Below are positions 1 to 7,625 of a stretch of 34,988 bases of DNA, piece by piece. Numbering within the stretch: the first letter of the stretch is position 1; each line of letters starts with the position of its first letter. Position numbers and translations under genes: made by a program. The notes below the pieces were generated by a model. It was not told the DNA's origin. It saw nothing but the letters and a program-made list of their open reading frames with translations, and searched no databases. The stretch is from Oligoflexales bacterium (GTDB taxonomy: Bacteria; Bdellovibrionota_B; Oligoflexia; Oligoflexales; Bog-1112). The stretch spans positions 1 to 34,988 of the forward strand of contig JAGNWK010000023.1 of the NCBI GenBank assembly GCA_017985985.1, read 5' to 3'.

Positions 1-127
1 TTCTCCGATAGAAACCTGCCTCACTGGAGAGATCAGAATATTTGGATTAGATTAGCTGAAAAGCCGTGTACGTGATCCGTAAGCACGGTTTTGTGGGAAG
101 ACGGGGATAAAACCCCTCTTACCCGAT
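1..127 (+). mobile_element. Group II intron, 3' end (domains V and VI)
   Basis: Two consecutive folds match the last domains of a bacterial group II intron. Domain V spans about 60-92: lower stem AAGCCGTG (61-68) pairs with CACGGTTT (84-91), including the usual G-T wobble and the AGC triad region, a 2-nt AG bulge lies at 82-83, and the upper stem TACG/CGTA closes a small loop. Domain VI spans 95-124: GGG, AAGA and GGGG pair with CCCC, TCTT and CCC. A single A is bulged at 121, seven bases from a 3' end reading GAT at 125-127, which is the expected branch-point adenosine and AY terminus. The rest of the intron, with or without a reverse transcriptase, would lie to the left of the window. It points towards the 3' end of flgE. 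Confidence 0.8.
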
Positions 128-216
128 TGCGAATTTTCGTCGCTGCGCTGCTCATTTACCAGCAAGTCAACTGCGCTGCTCGCTCCTCAATGCCTTGCTA
201 TACGACTTGTGAGATG
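128..216. repeat. Flank of the intron with internal direct repeats
   Basis: The stretch between the intron and flgE contains an exact 11-bp direct repeat, CTGCGCTGCTC at 143-153 and 171-181 (period 28). It also has short inverted arms, CAAGTC near 163 and GACTTG near 204. No reading frame is convincing. It looks like a fragment of a dispersed repeat or the landing site of the intron. Origin unknown. Confidence 0.35.
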
Positions 217-226
217 GTTCCTAGTC

Positions 227-1549
227 TTATCGTTTAAGGTTGATAACTTCCTCAAGCATCCCATCCGCTGTGGTGATAGAACGTGAGTTGGCTTGGAACA
301 GTCTTTGTGTTGTGATCATGTCGACAAATTCACTTGCCAAATCTACGTTGGACTCTTCGAGAGTGGAAGAGTAGAGCGATCCTCGAGTTCCTGTTTGGGC
401 TAGACCTATGTTAGCAGGACCAGATTCTATGCTATCGGAGAAAAGATTTTTTCCGAGTTTTAATAGGGCGATTTCATTTGGGAAGGTCGCAAGAGCTATG
501 CCTGCGAGAACTCGTTGAACCCCGTTCGTAAAAACTCCGGTAACTTTCCCATCCTGTCCAATGTCTAAGGATTTGATTTGACCAGCCTCGTAACCATCTT
601 GTTGATGAAAAGTTGTGACAGAGTCTCCTGCTATCGAGGTGGAGGCTCCTATACCTCGTCCAGCTTCGACACCGACGTTCTGCCCAAAGTCGACTTTAAT
701 TTGCTGGTTGGGGAGGGCTCCATTGGCAAAGTTGGCAGAAGTGACAGACTGCTGTTCGTCTAGTAATAATCCAAATTTATCAAACTTAATCTTCCCCATG
801 CCGATTTCTTTCCACTCGACTCCCGGATCAGAGTCGGTGACTTCTTTTCCGTCGACCAGAGAGTGCCATTCCCATTCAACTCCTTCAGCAGAAGCAGCTG
901 TTTTGCGGAAGAAGATGGTGTTCTGGTGGGATTTTCCATAGCTGTCAAAAACAGTGGCTGTCGTGCTAAAGTTTGAGGTCTTGTCCGTTGCTGCAGTTGA
1001 AAAGGGCTCTTGAATGACCTTTGCCCTTGCGTCGAGTTGGACGTTGAGGGTAAGCGTCTCTGTCGCTCGTGGGGCAATCGTGTTTGTTTCTATCCGAACA
1101 TCTGTGAGCTTTGAAGAGAGGACCCCTTTGCCGTCGGCCATAAACCCCTGAACTCTGCCTCCCGATGGGGTTGCAAAGTAGCCGTCTTTATCGAAATGAA
1201 GGTTGCCAACGCGGGAGTAGCTTTTTCCAGCAGTTTCATTGACATCTTTTGATGGATTTGTGACGACAAAGAAGCCTGAACCTTGGATGGCTAGGTCTGT
1301 GAGGTTGTCTGTCACTTTCATTCCGCCTTGGCTGTGTATGGTCCGGACGTCCCCGAGGCGTGCGCCTCGACCGATCTGACCAGCACTACCGCCGTTCAAA
1401 TCTATGGCGAGTATATCTTCAAATTCAGCCCGATCCTTTTTAAAGCCCTTGGCGTTTGCATTGGCTATGTTGTTAGCTACGACGGCCATTCCATCTGCAT
1501 TGACTGAAAGTCCTGTCACACCCGTATACAGGGTTTGAGCTACCCCCAT
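227..1549 (-). CDS. flgE: Flagellar hook protein FlgE
   Basis: FlgE polymerises into the flagellar hook, the universal joint between the rod and the filament, after export by the flagellar type III apparatus. The 440-residue product has the family's layout: an N-terminal rod-type helix with ANNIANANAKGFK near residues 25-37, the LAIQGSGFFVV segment at 86-96, a variable hook domain in the middle, and a C-terminal helix ending in QRLFQANSRSITTADGMLEE. Length suits a short hook protein. FlgG is less likely because of the central domain and length. The start at 1549 follows a strong Shine-Dalgarno, GAGGGGG, about six bases upstream. No other flagellar gene is visible in the window; its transcript ends facing the intron. 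Confidence 0.92.
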   Translation of the reverse strand: MGVAQTLYTGVTGLSVNADGMAVVANNIANANAKGFKKDRAEFEDILAIDLNGGSAGQIGRGARLGDVRTIHSQGGMKVTDNLTDLAIQGSGFFVVTNPSKDVNETAGKSYSRVGNLHFDKDGYFATPSGGRVQGFMADGKGVLSSKLTDVRIETNTIAPRATETLTLNVQLDARAKVIQEPFSTAATDKTSNFSTTATVFDSYGKSHQNTIFFRKTAASAEGVEWEWHSLVDGKEVTDSDPGVEWKEIGMGKIKFDKFGLLLDEQQSVTSANFANGALPNQQIKVDFGQNVGVEAGRGIGASTSIAGDSVTTFHQQDGYEAGQIKSLDIGQDGKVTGVFTNGVQRVLAGIALATFPNEIALLKLGKNLFSDSIESGPANIGLAQTGTRGSLYSSTLEESNVDLASEFVDMITTQRLFQANSRSITTADGMLEEVINLKR

Positions 1550-1868
1550 AAGTATCCCCCTCGAAGAAGTTAGATCTCGCTAGGCTCTCAAAGTCCAAAC
1601 ATCCTCGGTCTTCATGTCTCTTGAGAACTTTTTGAGCTGTCTCTATTGTCCAGCCTCTAATCTAACAGTTGAGCCTTGGCGTGGGAGAATGTTGCAAAAA
1701 TTCCTTAATGTCATGAGGCCATCCTCTAAGATCTTAAAATGACAATTTTTTTTAAAAAAACGATTAATTCCTTTTCTTTTTGGCGAGTCTCTGCTAAGCA
1801 TGGGCACGCATAGAACTCATCGATTCAGTTAACTCGCTAAGATTATTCCTAAACATTATTTTGAAGAT
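1550..1868. other. Divergent intergenic region flgE / receiver-like gene
   Basis: This 319-bp stretch lies between two divergent genes and should hold both promoters. I see no gene in it. A 10-bp palindrome TAAGATCTTA is at 1727-1736, and A/T-rich sequence at 1738-1775 (ATGACA followed about 17 bp later by GATTAA) could be a weak rightward promoter. No convincing sigma-54 or sigma-28 promoter for flgE was found. Confidence 0.4.
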
Positions 1869-2642
1869 ATGGATACCTTCGCCATGAAACGAAAAGCTTC
1901 TGTTTGTTTGCTGGATGAAGATACAAATGTTGGTCGTGGCTGGCTTCAGGCTCTTGGTAGTGATGTGAAGTTTTATCATTTTCATGATCACCTGGAGCTG
2001 ATTGAGCAAGCGAATCTCGACAAGGATCTTATCCCATCCTTTTCTTGTATTATCATGGGACGCTACTTCAAACGTTTGGACTTAGATGTGATAAGCAGCT
2101 CTGTTCCTGAAACCTTGAGAGCCCATGGAGCGCAGGTTCTTCTTCTTAACTGGCAGGGTTATGTCACCAAGGAAGAAGTTGGCCAGAAATTCGAAGGGAA
2201 ATTATTCCACCGTTATGGGGTAAAGTGGCAAACGCTAAGGCTGAGAATTCAGAAGCACGAAAAAGTGCAGAAGACCAATCAGCTCAAAACGATGACCAAC
2301 CAGTCTCAATCTTCAGGGGAATCCCTTCAAGCTAAGACTCCGATTCTGGCTATTAAAAATGGGGGGTCTGTAGAGCCTTTGGTCTCTAGCCAGCCTGCTT
2401 TACCGAGGCCTATGCGTTGCGGGGAGTTGCTCAAGGAGATGGCGAGGAGGGCAGAGGGTCTACATCGTGAGAAGATTGAGCATTATGTCCGTCACGATCT
2501 CGACTCAGGGAGAAAGCTGCTCGAGGCTATTTACGACAGACTCCTCGCGGACAAGAATAGGCCTTCGTCGTGTCCCAGCCAGTATATAAACAGCTCCCCT
2601 GTTATTGCAAAGAGGGTGCTTAAAGAAGTTCTTTACGGTTAA
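1869..2642 (+). CDS. Degenerate receiver-like protein, function unknown
   Basis: 257 residues. The N-terminal ~130 residues read like a response-regulator receiver fold: a first strand ending in acidic residues (VCLLDED, about 12-18), a second hydrophobic strand where the phosphorylated Asp is expected (SCIIMG, about 59-64), and a later strand QVLLLNW. The Asp position in that second strand appears to be replaced, so phosphorylation is doubtful. A Ser/Gln/Lys-rich linker (about 135-165) leads to a helical C-terminus rich in Arg and Glu without a recognised DNA-binding motif. Start could be 1869 or the second ATG at 1884; neither has a good Shine-Dalgarno. It is divergent from flgE, so a link to motility is possible but unproven. 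Confidence 0.6.
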   Translation: MDTFAMKRKASVCLLDEDTNVGRGWLQALGSDVKFYHFHDHLELIEQANLDKDLIPSFSCIIMGRYFKRLDLDVISSSVPETLRAHGAQVLLLNWQGYVTKEEVGQKFEGKLFHRYGVKWQTLRLRIQKHEKVQKTNQLKTMTNQSQSSGESLQAKTPILAIKNGGSVEPLVSSQPALPRPMRCGELLKEMARRAEGLHREKIEHYVRHDLDSGRKLLEAIYDRLLADKNRPSSCPSQYINSSPVIAKRVLKEVLYG

Positions 2643-2669
2643 TGCAAGCATTCATCCCCTGTCTAAGAA

Positions 2670-2732
2670 ATGTCTGATAAATTGTCTGATGAAAAAATCG
2701 CCATGACTTCTTCCTTGCAGATTCAACAGTGA
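2670..2732 (+). other. Possible 20-codon upstream ORF (leader peptide candidate)
   Basis: An ATG at 2670 opens a 20-codon frame that ends at TGA 2730-2732, three bases before the hairpin at 2735-2758 and about 50 bases before the binding-protein start. The peptide is hydrophilic (begins MSDKLSDEK) and contains a duplicated TCTGAT codon pair. Only a weak ribosome site (TAAGAA) precedes it. It may be chance. Confidence 0.2.
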
Positions 2733-2734
2733 GA

Positions 2735-2758
2735 CGTAGAATCCGACCCGGTTCTACG
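2735..2758 (+). promoter_or_regulatory. Leader hairpin before the ABC operon
   Basis: CGTAGAA (2735-2741), one bulged T, CCG (2743-2745), loop ACC, CGG (2749-2751) and TTCTACG (2752-2758) form a 10-bp stem. It ends 12 bases before the AGGAGG-type ribosome site at 2770-2774. No T-tract follows, so it is not a standard terminator. It could stabilise the mRNA or control translation. Confidence 0.45.
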
Positions 2759-2782
2759 AGGCCATCATCAGGAGGTTTTTCA

Positions 2783-4135
2783 ATGATCCGGTTTTCTTTT
2801 ATCCCGTCCCTTTCGGTTTTGAAAAGCTTCCTTTTTTATTCGTTGTTACTCCTGACTCATGCATCCGCTGCGCTGGCAAAGGATCAGTTGATAATCATTT
2901 CTCCCCACAGAAAGTCTGTGGAGCAGGAGATCGTTCCCGCCTTTACGGAATACTATAAAAAAACTTACAAAACGGAGGTGAGCGTAGACTGGCTGGACCA
3001 AGGAGGTGCATCGGACGATCTTCGCTACGTTTTGATGAGATTTGAAAAAAATCCGTCTTCTGGGATCGATGTGTTTTGGGGTGGAGGGGAACATCCCTAC
3101 ATGGAGCTAGACCAACTTGGTCTTCTTGAACCCCACCCTCTGCCGGCTAGCCTGAAGGCGAATGTTCCAGAAGAGATCCAGGGGGTCTTCCTCTATAACA
3201 AAAAGGAGACTTGGCACGCAGCAGCACTGTCTTCCTTCGGGATTTTCTACAATAAAAAAATGCAAGATCTTATGAGGATCCCCCTCCCAGAAACTTGGGA
3301 TGATTTGGGAGATCCGCGATACTTTGATAACGTGAGCAGCTCGGATCCGAGGCATTCTTCAAGCTTCCTGACGATCAATCTGACTATCCTTCAGAGCAAG
3401 GGTTGGGAGAAGGGCTGGGAACTCCTCACTCGTATTGCCGCTAACACGAGGAAGTTTGTGAGCTCTAGCTCCGCTCCTATCAAGGCTGTTGTGGCGGGAG
3501 AGTCTTGTGCGGGTTTGAGTGTCGATTATTTTGCGTTTTCAAAGTTAGATGAGTTGGGTGAAAAAAATCTTGGTTTTATTTACCCAAAAGATAAGACCAT
3601 CATCAATTCGGATCCCATTGCGATCTTGAAAAGAGGTCCTAACCCACTTGTTGCTAAGCGTTTTGTCGAGTTTGTTCTCTCCACACAAGCTCAGAAATTT
3701 CTTCTTCTGCCCAAAGGCCTTGGAGATGGACCTAAGTTTACGAGTCTAGGGAGGATGTCTGTCAACAGGCAGGCCTATCTCGAAACAGAGGGGCGCAGGG
3801 TCTCTGTGCTGAACCCTTTTGATTTGAAAATTCCAACCTTCGTGCTAGATTTGGACCGCGTAGTTAAGCTCCAATTCGTGCTCTCTGATCTTCTAGGAGC
3901 CATGCTTATCGACCCCCATCGCGAGTTGAAGTTGGCTTGGAAGGCCATCATCACCAAAAAGTTCCCCGCAGCTGCTACCAAGACTTTTTTTGAGATCCCT
4001 GTCTCGCAGCGTGATCTAGAAGTGTATGCGGAGAAGTGGAGTGATAAAACGTTTCGGAATGAGAAGATCAACGAGTGGTTAAATTATGCTAGGACGAAGT
4101 ATTCAGGTCTTTTAAAGATCTATGCTGGGAACTAA
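2783..4135 (+). CDS. ABC transporter substrate-binding protein (Fe3+/polyamine type)
   Basis: This is the periplasmic binding component of the importer encoded by the next two genes. The chosen ATG at 2783 sits eight bases after the ribosome site AGGAGG (2770-2775) and gives 450 residues. The N-terminus is a clear Sec signal peptide with a hydrophobic core (FLFYSLLLLTHASAALA) and an Ala-x-Ala cleavage site. The mature start LIIISPHRKSVEQEIVPAF matches the type 1 periplasmic-binding fold of the ferric iron/thiamine/polyamine cluster, and GIDVFWGGGEHPYMEL is the usual second block. It is about 100 residues longer than classical FbpA, because of a C-terminal helical extension. The substrate is not settled: no obvious tyrosine pair proves iron. 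A GTG at 2729 would extend it but lacks a ribosome site. Confidence 0.85.
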   Translation: MIRFSFIPSLSVLKSFLFYSLLLLTHASAALAKDQLIIISPHRKSVEQEIVPAFTEYYKKTYKTEVSVDWLDQGGASDDLRYVLMRFEKNPSSGIDVFWGGGEHPYMELDQLGLLEPHPLPASLKANVPEEIQGVFLYNKKETWHAAALSSFGIFYNKKMQDLMRIPLPETWDDLGDPRYFDNVSSSDPRHSSSFLTINLTILQSKGWEKGWELLTRIAANTRKFVSSSSAPIKAVVAGESCAGLSVDYFAFSKLDELGEKNLGFIYPKDKTIINSDPIAILKRGPNPLVAKRFVEFVLSTQAQKFLLLPKGLGDGPKFTSLGRMSVNRQAYLETEGRRVSVLNPFDLKIPTFVLDLDRVVKLQFVLSDLLGAMLIDPHRELKLAWKAIITKKFPAAATKTFFEIPVSQRDLEVYAEKWSDKTFRNEKINEWLNYARTKYSGLLKIYAGN

Positions 4136-4159
4136 GGGCCATCAAGATGGTTCTTAGTT
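4130..4159 (+). terminator. Stem-loop over the binding-protein stop codon
   Basis: AACTAAG (4130-4136), GG, CCATC pair with GATGG, TT, CTTAGTT (4153-4159), with two G-T pairs and a very tight loop. The stop codon TAA lies inside the left arm. Only GTTTTC follows, so termination would be partial. In importer operons such a hairpin after the binding-protein gene commonly stabilises or partly terminates its mRNA, so that this protein outnumbers the membrane parts; that role is inferred here. Confidence 0.5.
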
Positions 4160-4206
4160 CGTTTTCAATAACGTGACAGATAGAGTTCAAGCGATAAGGG
4201 TAGGTA

Positions 4207-5313
4207 ATGGAAGTTGAGTTTATCAATGTCACTAAGCAATATGGGTCAGTGACAGCTGTTTCGAATCTCAATCTGCACATTCAGAAAGGTTCCCTTCATT
4301 TTTTGCTAGGGCCATCCGGTTGTGGAAAAACAACTACGTTGAGGATGCTTGCAGGTCTAGAGAAGGTGTCGAAGGGCAAGATCTTATTCGATGGCAAAGA
4401 TGTGACCGATGAGGCTTCCTCGGATAGAGGGATTGGCATGGTTTTTCAAAACTATGCTTTGTGGCCTCATATGACTGTACGTCAGAATATTGAATATCCA
4501 CTCAAACTAAGGAAGTTAAGCCCGACGGAGTTGCGTTCCCGCATTTCTGAGGCGCTTGCTTTTACTCAACTTTCGCATCTGCAGGGGAGGCTGCCAAGCC
4601 AGCTCTCTGGTGGACAGCAGCAGAGGGTTGCTTTAGCGAGGGCACTTGCTATTAGGCCGAACGTCGTTCTCTTGGATGAACCTCTTTCCAACCTGGATGC
4701 GAAGCTTAGACTGGAGATGAGAGATAATATTTCTCGCATTCATAGGGAGACTGGAATTACGACTTTTTATGTGACTCACGATCAAAAAGAGGCCCTCTCC
4801 ATGGGGACTCAGATTACGGTTATGCATGAGGGAGTAAAGATACAAACAGGTTCTCCAAAAGCCCTTTATCTTACGCCGAACTCGTCCTTTCTAGCTGCTT
4901 TTATTGGAGAAACGAATATTATTACAGGAACTTACGTCGAAGAGTCCTCTGGGATTCACAAGGTAGACACGGTCTTAGGTCTACTACAGACTCATCGAAT
5001 CACCGGTTCTTTCCGCAAGGGTGACAAGGTGGATCTCTCCATTCGTCCTGAGGCCATTCAGGTTGAGAATGAGGGGGGTCAATCCCTTTCCCACCATCAC
5101 AATACGGTGAAGTTGAAAATTTCTAGAGTCACCTACCTCGGTGAGATGGAGCAGTTGAATCTCACTTATTCCGGTGACAAAACCCTCAAGGCTAATCTCT
5201 ACCATGTTGGTGATCATGATTTTCTCGAGGGACAAGAAATCCACTGTTTCATAGATCCGCAACATATGGTTGTTCTCCCGAGAGACCCCTCTATGTCAGC
5301 GAAGTCTATATGA
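4207..5313 (+). CDS. ABC transporter ATP-binding protein (FbpC/PotA/MalK type)
   Basis: This is the cytoplasmic ATPase that powers the importer. All family motifs are in place in 368 residues: Walker A GPSGCGKT (35-42), Q-loop VFQNYALWPH (79-88), signature LSGGQQQ (133-139), Walker B VVLLDEP (153-159) and the switch histidine in VTHDQ (189-193). After about residue 240 comes a TOBE-type regulatory domain (SIRPEAIQV, then VTYLGEMEQLNLTY). Length is that of the importer class with a C-terminal regulatory domain. The start ATG at 4207 follows TAAGGGTAGGTA. The last bases overlap the permease start as ATGA, a sign of translational coupling. Confidence 0.92.
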   Translation: MEVEFINVTKQYGSVTAVSNLNLHIQKGSLHFLLGPSGCGKTTTLRMLAGLEKVSKGKILFDGKDVTDEASSDRGIGMVFQNYALWPHMTVRQNIEYPLKLRKLSPTELRSRISEALAFTQLSHLQGRLPSQLSGGQQQRVALARALAIRPNVVLLDEPLSNLDAKLRLEMRDNISRIHRETGITTFYVTHDQKEALSMGTQITVMHEGVKIQTGSPKALYLTPNSSFLAAFIGETNIITGTYVEESSGIHKVDTVLGLLQTHRITGSFRKGDKVDLSIRPEAIQVENEGGQSLSHHHNTVKLKISRVTYLGEMEQLNLTYSGDKTLKANLYHVGDHDFLEGQEIHCFIDPQHMVVLPRDPSMSAKSI

Positions 5314-7052
5314 AGATGGATCATAGTCGAACACAGGATGCCTGGGCTCAAAGTCCTCTGATTCGACTGGCATCAAAAATTTTGGGCTATACTATTGTTC
5401 TATTGACCTGTGTATTCCTCGTTCTCTTCCTGATCTGGCCAGTTGTCGTAATTGTGAGCAAGGCTTTCATCTCGGACGGTCATTTTACTTTGGAGTTTTT
5501 TAAGCTCCTTTTTTTGAATGAGACGCAGACGAGTGCTCTGTGGAACAGCATTAGAATTGGACTGGCAGCTACTTTTTTTTCGACTCTCTTAAGCCTTCCT
5601 CTGGCAATCATTTACGCACGCTTCGAATTTAAATGGAAGGGCCTCTTGTCTGGGCTTCTGCTTGTTCCCATGATTATGCCTCCGTTCGTCGGAGCCATTG
5701 GGATTCAGCGATTCTTTGCTCGTTTTGGAGCGATTAATATTTTTCTTATGGAAAGAGGCTGGATTGACACCCCGATCGAGTGGCTTGCCGACGAGAATAT
5801 GTTCTGGGTCGTTGTTTTGCTCGAGGTTCTGCATCTGTACCCGATTATGCATCTGAACCTTTCAGCTGCGTTTTCAAACATAGATCCCAGTCTGGAAGAG
5901 GTGGCTCATACCTTCGGTATCAGCAGGTGGAGAAGGTACAAAGATATTGTATGGCCCCTAGCTAAACCAGGCTTCTTTGCAGGGGCGAGCGTCGTTTTCA
6001 TCTGGGCTTTGACAGATCTTGGAACGCCGTTGCTGGTGGGTTATCACGACACGGTTCCTGTTAAAATATTTAACCTGATCACTGACATACACGAGAATCC
6101 CGTCGGCTATGCCCTGGTCTGTGTCGTCGTCATGATCACCATAGCCTTTTTTCTTCTCTCCAAAAATCTTTTGGGTGGAGGCAAGAAGTATCAGATGATG
6201 TCGGTTGGTCATGTGACCCCAGCAATGAAAAAACCAAGCTTGCTTGGTTCTATTTTCATCTATGGTCTTATCCTCTCCGTCGTTTTCGTCGCCCTTATCC
6301 CCCACCTTACGGTGTTTGTGACGAGTATAGGCGAAAATTGGTTTATGACAGCTTTGCCTGAAAAGTACACATTAAAGTACTACAGCATGATTTTTGAGCA
6401 TGAATTGTCTGGGATTGCTATCAAGAATAGTTTTCTTTTTGCTAGTCTTTCCACGGTTCTTGACCTTTTCCTAGGTCTGCTCATCGCTTTCATTGTGACC
6501 AGAAAATTGATCCCGTTTGCTGGGGTCTTAGACGCTCTTGTCATGATCCCACTCGCCTTGCCTGGTATTGTTATCGCTTTTGGTTATGTGGTGACTTACT
6601 CGCATACGTTCCTTGATCCTTTAGTGAATCCAGTTCCCCTTCTGGTCATAGCTTATGCTATTCGTCGGCTCCCCTATATGGTTCGGTCCGCGACAGCAGG
6701 GTTACAGCAGACGAGTGTCGTTTTAGAGGAAGCCTCGGAGTGCTTTGGGGCTACTAAGCTCTACACCCTGCGTAAAATCACCATCCCTCTGGTCATGGCT
6801 AATTTGATTGCGGGTGGAGTGCTTTGCTTTTCTTACGCCATGCTGGATGTCTCAGATTCTCTCATCCTCGCAATGAAGGATCGTTTCTATCCGATCACTA
6901 AAGCCATCTATGTGCTCTACCAAGAGCAGGGAAGTGGGGAGTTCCTAGCGAGTGCGTTAGGGGTTGTCTCCATGGTCATTTTAGCGATTTCGATTTTTAT
7001 CTCTTCTTCGCTACTTGGGAAGAAGATGGGCGAGCTTTTTAGGAGCGGCTAG
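5310..7052 (+). CDS. ABC transporter permease, fused double domain (FbpB type)
   Basis: This is the inner-membrane channel of the importer. The 580 residues hold two consecutive permease domains with roughly twelve hydrophobic segments. Each half contains an EAA loop that docks on the ATPase: EEVAHTFGISRWRRYKDIVWP near residues 190-213 and LEEASECFGATKLYTLRKITIP near 470-495. Fusion of both halves in one chain is typical of FbpB-like ferric iron permeases, so one permease gene is enough for a full transporter. The ATG at 5310 overlaps the ATPase stop by four bases. The end of the gene is part of a short tandem duplication that includes the stop codon (7037-7065). Confidence 0.9.
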   Translation: MKMDHSRTQDAWAQSPLIRLASKILGYTIVLLTCVFLVLFLIWPVVVIVSKAFISDGHFTLEFFKLLFLNETQTSALWNSIRIGLAATFFSTLLSLPLAIIYARFEFKWKGLLSGLLLVPMIMPPFVGAIGIQRFFARFGAINIFLMERGWIDTPIEWLADENMFWVVVLLEVLHLYPIMHLNLSAAFSNIDPSLEEVAHTFGISRWRRYKDIVWPLAKPGFFAGASVVFIWALTDLGTPLLVGYHDTVPVKIFNLITDIHENPVGYALVCVVVMITIAFFLLSKNLLGGGKKYQMMSVGHVTPAMKKPSLLGSIFIYGLILSVVFVALIPHLTVFVTSIGENWFMTALPEKYTLKYYSMIFEHELSGIAIKNSFLFASLSTVLDLFLGLLIAFIVTRKLIPFAGVLDALVMIPLALPGIVIAFGYVVTYSHTFLDPLVNPVPLLVIAYAIRRLPYMVRSATAGLQQTSVVLEEASECFGATKLYTLRKITIPLVMANLIAGGVLCFSYAMLDVSDSLILAMKDRFYPITKAIYVLYQEQGSGEFLASALGVVSMVILAISIFISSSLLGKKMGELFRSG

Positions 7053-7065
7053 TTTTAGGAGCGGC
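7037..7065. repeat. Tandem 16-bp duplication at the permease stop
   Basis: TTTTAGGAGCGGCTAG (7037-7052) is followed directly by TTTTAGGAGCGGC (7053-7065). The first unit holds the last codons and TAG stop of the permease; the second lies in the 24-bp gap to the convergent hpf gene. It looks like a recent slippage duplication. Confidence 0.6.
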
Positions 7066-7076
7066 CTGAGCTGCTT

Positions 7077-7517
7077 CTAGCTGGCTGGGCGCAGTCTGGC
7101 TTTTTCATACTTGATCAGGTCCTCTGCATCGATAGCTGCTTCGTCTTCGTTTTCGGCTACGAACTTGGACTCATGCTGGGCGAGAACTAGAGAGATTCCC
7201 CCTTCGTCTGTTTGGTGGGGTTGGTGGTGTCGTTTGATTTTTTCTTTTTGTTTTTTGAGCAGAGCTTCAACTTTGTCAGCCATTCTATCGATGGCTGTGT
7301 TCATGTGGTTGGACTGGGCTTCAACCTGAAAATTAAATCCATCTCCCCCCATTACGTTGCAGTGGACGAGGAAGTCTTTCCCTTCGAGGGAAAAGGTTAT
7401 GTGGGCTTCGATCGGCTTGGTTGCAAATCGTTCGATCTTTGCAGCGATCTTAGCCTCTGTATATTCACTGAGAACAGGTGATGTTTTCATATGTTTGAAG
7501 GAAAAGCGGCATTTCAT
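7077..7517 (-). CDS. hpf: Ribosome hibernation promoting factor (HPF/YfiA family)
   Basis: This small protein binds the 30S subunit in the mRNA/tRNA channel and silences ribosomes in stationary or starved cells. The 146 residues show the S30AE fold: a first strand FSFKHMKTSPVLSEYTEAKIAAKIERF, the strand pairs AHITFSLEGKDFLVHCNVM and FNFQVEAQS, and the second helix MNTAIDRMADKVEALLKKQKEKIKRHH. The ~40-residue acidic tail is too short to be the C-terminal dimerisation domain of long HPF, so this is a short/intermediate form. A ribosome site AGGAGG lies 11 bases before the ATG, somewhat far. In many bacteria hpf follows rpoN; here it does not. Confidence 0.85.
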   Translation of the reverse strand: MKCRFSFKHMKTSPVLSEYTEAKIAAKIERFATKPIEAHITFSLEGKDFLVHCNVMGGDGFNFQVEAQSNHMNTAIDRMADKVEALLKKQKEKIKRHHQPHQTDEGGISLVLAQHESKFVAENEDEAAIDAEDLIKYEKARLRPAS

Positions 7518-7625
7518 AAAATTATCAACCTCCTAGTTGGCCTCTAATAAAACACTGGACCCATGCCACCCATCGGTAGAAAATTCAATTTTCTTTAATT
7601 ATCAAGATTTTGAGCTGGCAAATGT

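Noticed and set aside
1671..1696. Sigma-54-like TTGGCGTG...TTGCA upstream of the receiver-like gene
   Set aside because: The spacing between GG and GC is wrong for -24/-12 by several bases, and no flagellar gene lies in that direction.
2729..2782. GTG start 18 codons upstream for the binding protein
   Set aside because: It would place a hairpin-coding Arg-rich stretch before the signal peptide; ATG 2783 has AGGAGG.
7550..7580. Sigma-54-like TGGCATG on the minus strand upstream of hpf
   Set aside because: The -12 GC is missing; only the -24 half matches.
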